DNA of 8,517 bases, taken from contig WJJU01000307.1 in NCBI GenBank assembly GCA_014729595.1, positions 1 through 8,517 on the forward strand. Reading direction: 5' to 3'. Both the position numbers and the translations under genes were made by a program. The notes beneath the pieces were generated by a model. That model made no database searches, had not been told where the DNA came from, and saw only the letters and a program-made list of their open reading frames with translations. The stretch comes from Chitinivibrionales bacterium. GTDB lineage: Bacteria; Fibrobacterota; Chitinivibrionia; Chitinivibrionales; WJMI01. Shown here piece by piece: positions 6,236 through 8,517 of the stretch (position 1 is its first letter; every line of letters starts with the position of its first letter).

Positions 6236-7954
6236 ATGGCCGTGAAGAAAAAAAACGCCTCGAGCCCGTCGACGGGATCAAAAGTGGCGCACGAAGATAC
6301 ATCCGCCGAAAACACAAATCACTCGCCGGTCGGCAAGGACCCGTTCATTGGCAGAACGGTTGGGGCGTGCCGGATCCTCGAGAAAATTAATGAAGGCGGG
6401 ACGGCGTATATTTATCGGGCCCGCAACGAGACGTTTCACCTGGACCGGGTCATAAAAATCCTCAAACCCTCGCTGATGAACGAGGAGGATTTTTACGATC
6501 GATTCGCCCGCGAAGCGCAGCTTACCGCACGACTTGATCATCCAAATATATTACGGGTTTTCGACACAGGCGAGGTGGACGGTTATTTTTATATTGAAAT
6601 GGAGCATGTCGCCGGGCAATCGCTTCGTACCTATTTGGGCAATAATCCGCGTATCAGCGAGAAGCAAATACTCAATATTTCCTCGCAGGTGGCCAAGGCC
6701 CTTGAGTATGCGCATAATGTCAAAATAACGGCGCCCGACGGCAATGTCATCAATGGAATTCTGCACCGGGATATAAAGCCCGAAAATATCATGGTGACGC
6801 CCGAAGATGTTGTGAAATTGATGGATTTCGGTGCGGCCAAGCCGCTCAATATTACCTCCGATACAATGCAGGGCATGATTGTCGGTACGTTCCATTACAT
6901 GTCGCCTGAACAGATAGAAGGGAAAGATCTCGACGCGCGGAGCGATTTTTTCTCGTTGGGAATCGTCATGTACGAGCTGTTTACGGGGCGGAAACCGTTC
7001 AACGGCAAAAACCTTACGATGCTCATACAAAGTATCCGTAAATGCGAGCATACTTCCCCCCGCAAACTTCGTCCCTCCATCTCTCCGCTTACCGAGGAAC
7101 TGATTGAGAAGCTCTTGTCCCGCAATCCCAACCATCGCCCCTCGAGAGCCCGGGAGATCGATGAAAGCCTGCAAATCTGCCTTCAGGCCTATGCGGCGTG
7201 GGGATCGGGAAGGAAGGTGCGTGTTCCCTTTTCAATCAAGCGCGCGTATCCGGCTATTTCGATGGTTTTTTCGATCGCGGCGCTTGTGATATCGTTTATG
7301 TCGTTTGCATGGAATGGCGGGCTGATAAGGATGCCGATGATCGACGGCGGGAGCGGCAAATTGCGAAAGCCGGTTAAGGGTGAGGCGGAAACATACGAAT
7401 CGCTGCTGGAGAAAGGACGGAAGATCGAGGAACTCAAGCAGTGGAAAGAGGCCGTCACTATTTACGAATTGGTGCCTTCGGTCAGCGAAGGCGGAGTGGC
7501 CAATGAGTACTTGGAGGCGCAAGTGCGCCTTGCCCGCATCAGCTTTAGGCACCTCAATCAGTTTACGCGCGCCCGCGCGATACTTGAGCGGTTGGGGATG
7601 GAGTATTCCGACCCGGTAATCGACGCCTACCTTGGTGAGATCTATTTCCGGTTGGCTCTCTACGGCGAGGCGCGTGATCGGCTTGATGCGGCGTTGAACA
7701 CCTCAAAGGGGTCGGTTATACCCAATGGGCCCGACTCAAAAAAAGATTTGCTGTATTATTATGCCTATTCTCTGGATAAGCAGTACATCTATGTGGATCG
7801 CGACCCCGGCACTCTTCGCGAGGCGATCGAAGCCTGGAACTACTACATGGTATCGGCACGCTGCGAGGAAGAAGACGACCACGAATGTCCATTCGCCCGC
7901 AAACGCTTGGCGGAGCTCGAAAGTATCAACGATAAGCTGCTTACCGACGGCTGA
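6236..7954 (+). CDS. Membrane-anchored Hanks-type Ser/Thr protein kinase with TPR-like C-terminus
   Basis: A 572-aa bacterial PknB-type kinase. A Lys/Ser-rich N-terminal tail of about 35 residues precedes the kinase domain (about 38-315). The glycine loop is NEGGTAYIY (52-60) and lacks the first glycine of the usual GxGxxG. The ATP lysine is K74 (VIKIL) and the helix-C glutamate is E93. The catalytic loop HRDIKPEN (177-184) has D179, K181 and N184; DFG is at 197-199 and SPE at 223-225, so it should be active. About a dozen extra residues (roughly 162-174) sit between the AH of helix E and HRD. One hydrophobic segment (about 337-359) predicts a membrane anchor. Residues about 385-570 are helical with TPR-like pairs and probably face outside, as a sensor or binding part. 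The kinase lies 6 bases after the phosphohexomutase, with AAGGGA (6221-6226) as ribosome site, so it is likely co-transcribed with it. Its substrate is unknown. Confidence 0.94.
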   Translation: MAVKKKNASSPSTGSKVAHEDTSAENTNHSPVGKDPFIGRTVGACRILEKINEGGTAYIYRARNETFHLDRVIKILKPSLMNEEDFYDRFAREAQLTARLDHPNILRVFDTGEVDGYFYIEMEHVAGQSLRTYLGNNPRISEKQILNISSQVAKALEYAHNVKITAPDGNVINGILHRDIKPENIMVTPEDVVKLMDFGAAKPLNITSDTMQGMIVGTFHYMSPEQIEGKDLDARSDFFSLGIVMYELFTGRKPFNGKNLTMLIQSIRKCEHTSPRKLRPSISPLTEELIEKLLSRNPNHRPSRAREIDESLQICLQAYAAWGSGRKVRVPFSIKRAYPAISMVFSIAALVISFMSFAWNGGLIRMPMIDGGSGKLRKPVKGEAETYESLLEKGRKIEELKQWKEAVTIYELVPSVSEGGVANEYLEAQVRLARISFRHLNQFTRARAILERLGMEYSDPVIDAYLGEIYFRLALYGEARDRLDAALNTSKGSVIPNGPDSKKDLLYYYAYSLDKQYIYVDRDPGTLREAIEAWNYYMVSARCEEEDDHECPFARKRLAELESINDKLLTDG

Positions 7955-8128
7955 ATTTCGGTCCCATGCCCGCCAAGCAGCCATAAAACGAACAAATCGC
8001 CGATTCGTGGTTCCGCTTATTCTCCTTCACTGCTCGCTTAGAGGGGAGGATGAAGAGGCGGAGGAGCAGGGTCACGGCCTTTTCACAAGGCGTGGGATCA
8101 CGTTAGTGCCGTATGGCCCCGGTCCTTA
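7955..8128. other. Spacer between convergent genes
   Basis: 174 non-coding bases between the stop of the kinase gene and the stop of the minus-strand gene at the right edge. It contains a purine-rich stretch (about 8041-8071) and the hairpin at 8073-8094. No RNA gene or repeat was recognised. An open frame that runs through it from the kinase region is a shadow without family features. Confidence 0.5.
8073..8094. terminator. Hairpin between convergent genes, possible weak terminator
   Basis: GCCTT (8077-8081) pairs with AAGGC (8087-8091) around the loop TTCAC. CAC (8073-8075) pairs with GTG (8092-8094) with G8076 bulged, giving an 8-pair stem. No T-run follows on either strand, so classical intrinsic termination is not supported. 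Its place between converging genes is the main argument. Confidence 0.3.
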
Positions 8129-8517
8129 TCACTCGCCGACCGCCGCTCGGAAACTGTTGATCAATTCGGAAATGTGCCGCAGCCGTGGAGCCGAGGCATG
8201 TTCGGCCGCCTGAAGTTCTTCGTGCTTTGAGCGATGCCGCCGCTCGAGGGCTTCGAGCACCGGCGCGATACCCCCCTCCGTGTGAAGCTCTCGTTCGGCA
8301 ATACGATCGTCCACCAGCCTCTTAAGCTCCTCTTTGACTATTCGACATCCCTCCCGCGACGCTTCGTGCAGAATCGGCGCAAGGCTTTCCCGAATCTTTT
8401 TCCGCCGTGAGGCGGCGCCCGCCAGATGCCCGAGCAAGGATTGGCGAAATAGATCGGGGGCGAATGTCGTTCGGGGGATTTGAGCCGACGGCCCGGCGGT
8501 GTCGACCTCGCCACAGG
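8129..8517 (-). CDS. Unrecognised helical protein, C-terminal part (cut by window edge)
   Basis: The minus-strand frame is open from the right edge to a TGA at 8129-8131, giving about 129 residues with the N-terminus missing. The first methionine-type codon seen inside (TTG at 8437) is probably internal, because the reading continues without a stop to base 8517. The visible part is rich in Arg, Glu, Lys, Leu and Ala, has no membrane segment, and is predicted to be mostly helical (for example RIVKEELKRLVDDRIAE and APVLEALERRHRSKHEEL). The last part loosely recalls the helical C-terminal dimerisation region of glutamyl-tRNA reductase, but the preceding residues do not fit well, so no family is assigned. 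It converges on the kinase gene. Confidence 0.55.
   Translation of the reverse strand, partial: CGEVDTAGPSAQIPRTTFAPDLFRQSLLGHLAGAASRRKKIRESLAPILHEASREGCRIVKEELKRLVDDRIAERELHTEGGIAPVLEALERRHRSKHEELQAAEHASAPRLRHISELINSFRAAVGE

Noticed and set aside
7725..8213. Plus-strand open frame (162 aa) running from the kinase gene into the spacer
   Set aside because: It overlaps the TPR-like coding part in another frame and continues into non-coding and antisense sequence without recognisable features.

Overview
This is a bacterial chromosomal window, moderately GC-rich and densely coded, with no mobile elements, RNA genes or CRISPR. Its left half (about 1-3496) is a plus-strand nitrogen-fixation cofactor block: a GNAT N-acetyltransferase, nifB, a thioredoxin-fold [2Fe-2S] ferredoxin and nifV. 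The right half holds unrelated genes: a minus-strand short-chain dehydrogenase, a phosphohexomutase, a membrane-anchored Ser/Thr protein kinase with a TPR-like C-terminus, and the C-terminal part of an unrecognised minus-strand gene cut by the right edge. nifH, nifD, nifK, nifE and nifN are not in the window, and probably lie beyond the left edge if they are linked.

How the left block fits together: NifB is the radical-SAM enzyme that makes NifB-co, the 8Fe-9S-C precursor of FeMo-co. NifV makes homocitrate, the organic ligand of the finished cofactor. The small ferredoxin between them is a plausible electron carrier for nitrogenase or for cofactor assembly. The GNAT gene overlaps nifB by 11 bases, so the two are probably translated together; its substrate is unknown. 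nifV suggests a homocitrate-bearing nitrogenase cofactor.

The nif block ends where nifV converges on the short-chain dehydrogenase with only 24 bases between their stop codons. A 180-base divergent region (4298-4477) separates that gene from the phosphohexomutase-kinase pair. The pair is spaced by 6 bases and looks like one operon. The kinase ends at 7954, and 174 non-coding bases with a small hairpin separate it from the convergent gene at the right edge.

The organism cannot be named from this window. NifB with a fused NifX-like domain plus a 2Fe-2S ferredoxin and NifV fits many anaerobic or microaerobic diazotrophs. A Hanks-type kinase with a TPR-like tail is common in Planctomycetes, Myxococcota and several uncultured phyla. 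A deep-branching anaerobic bacterium is a reasonable guess, but only a guess. No wholly new system is evident. The most interesting items are the GNAT-nifB coupling, the Cys/Gly-rich tail of NifB, and the kinase with an insert before its catalytic loop.
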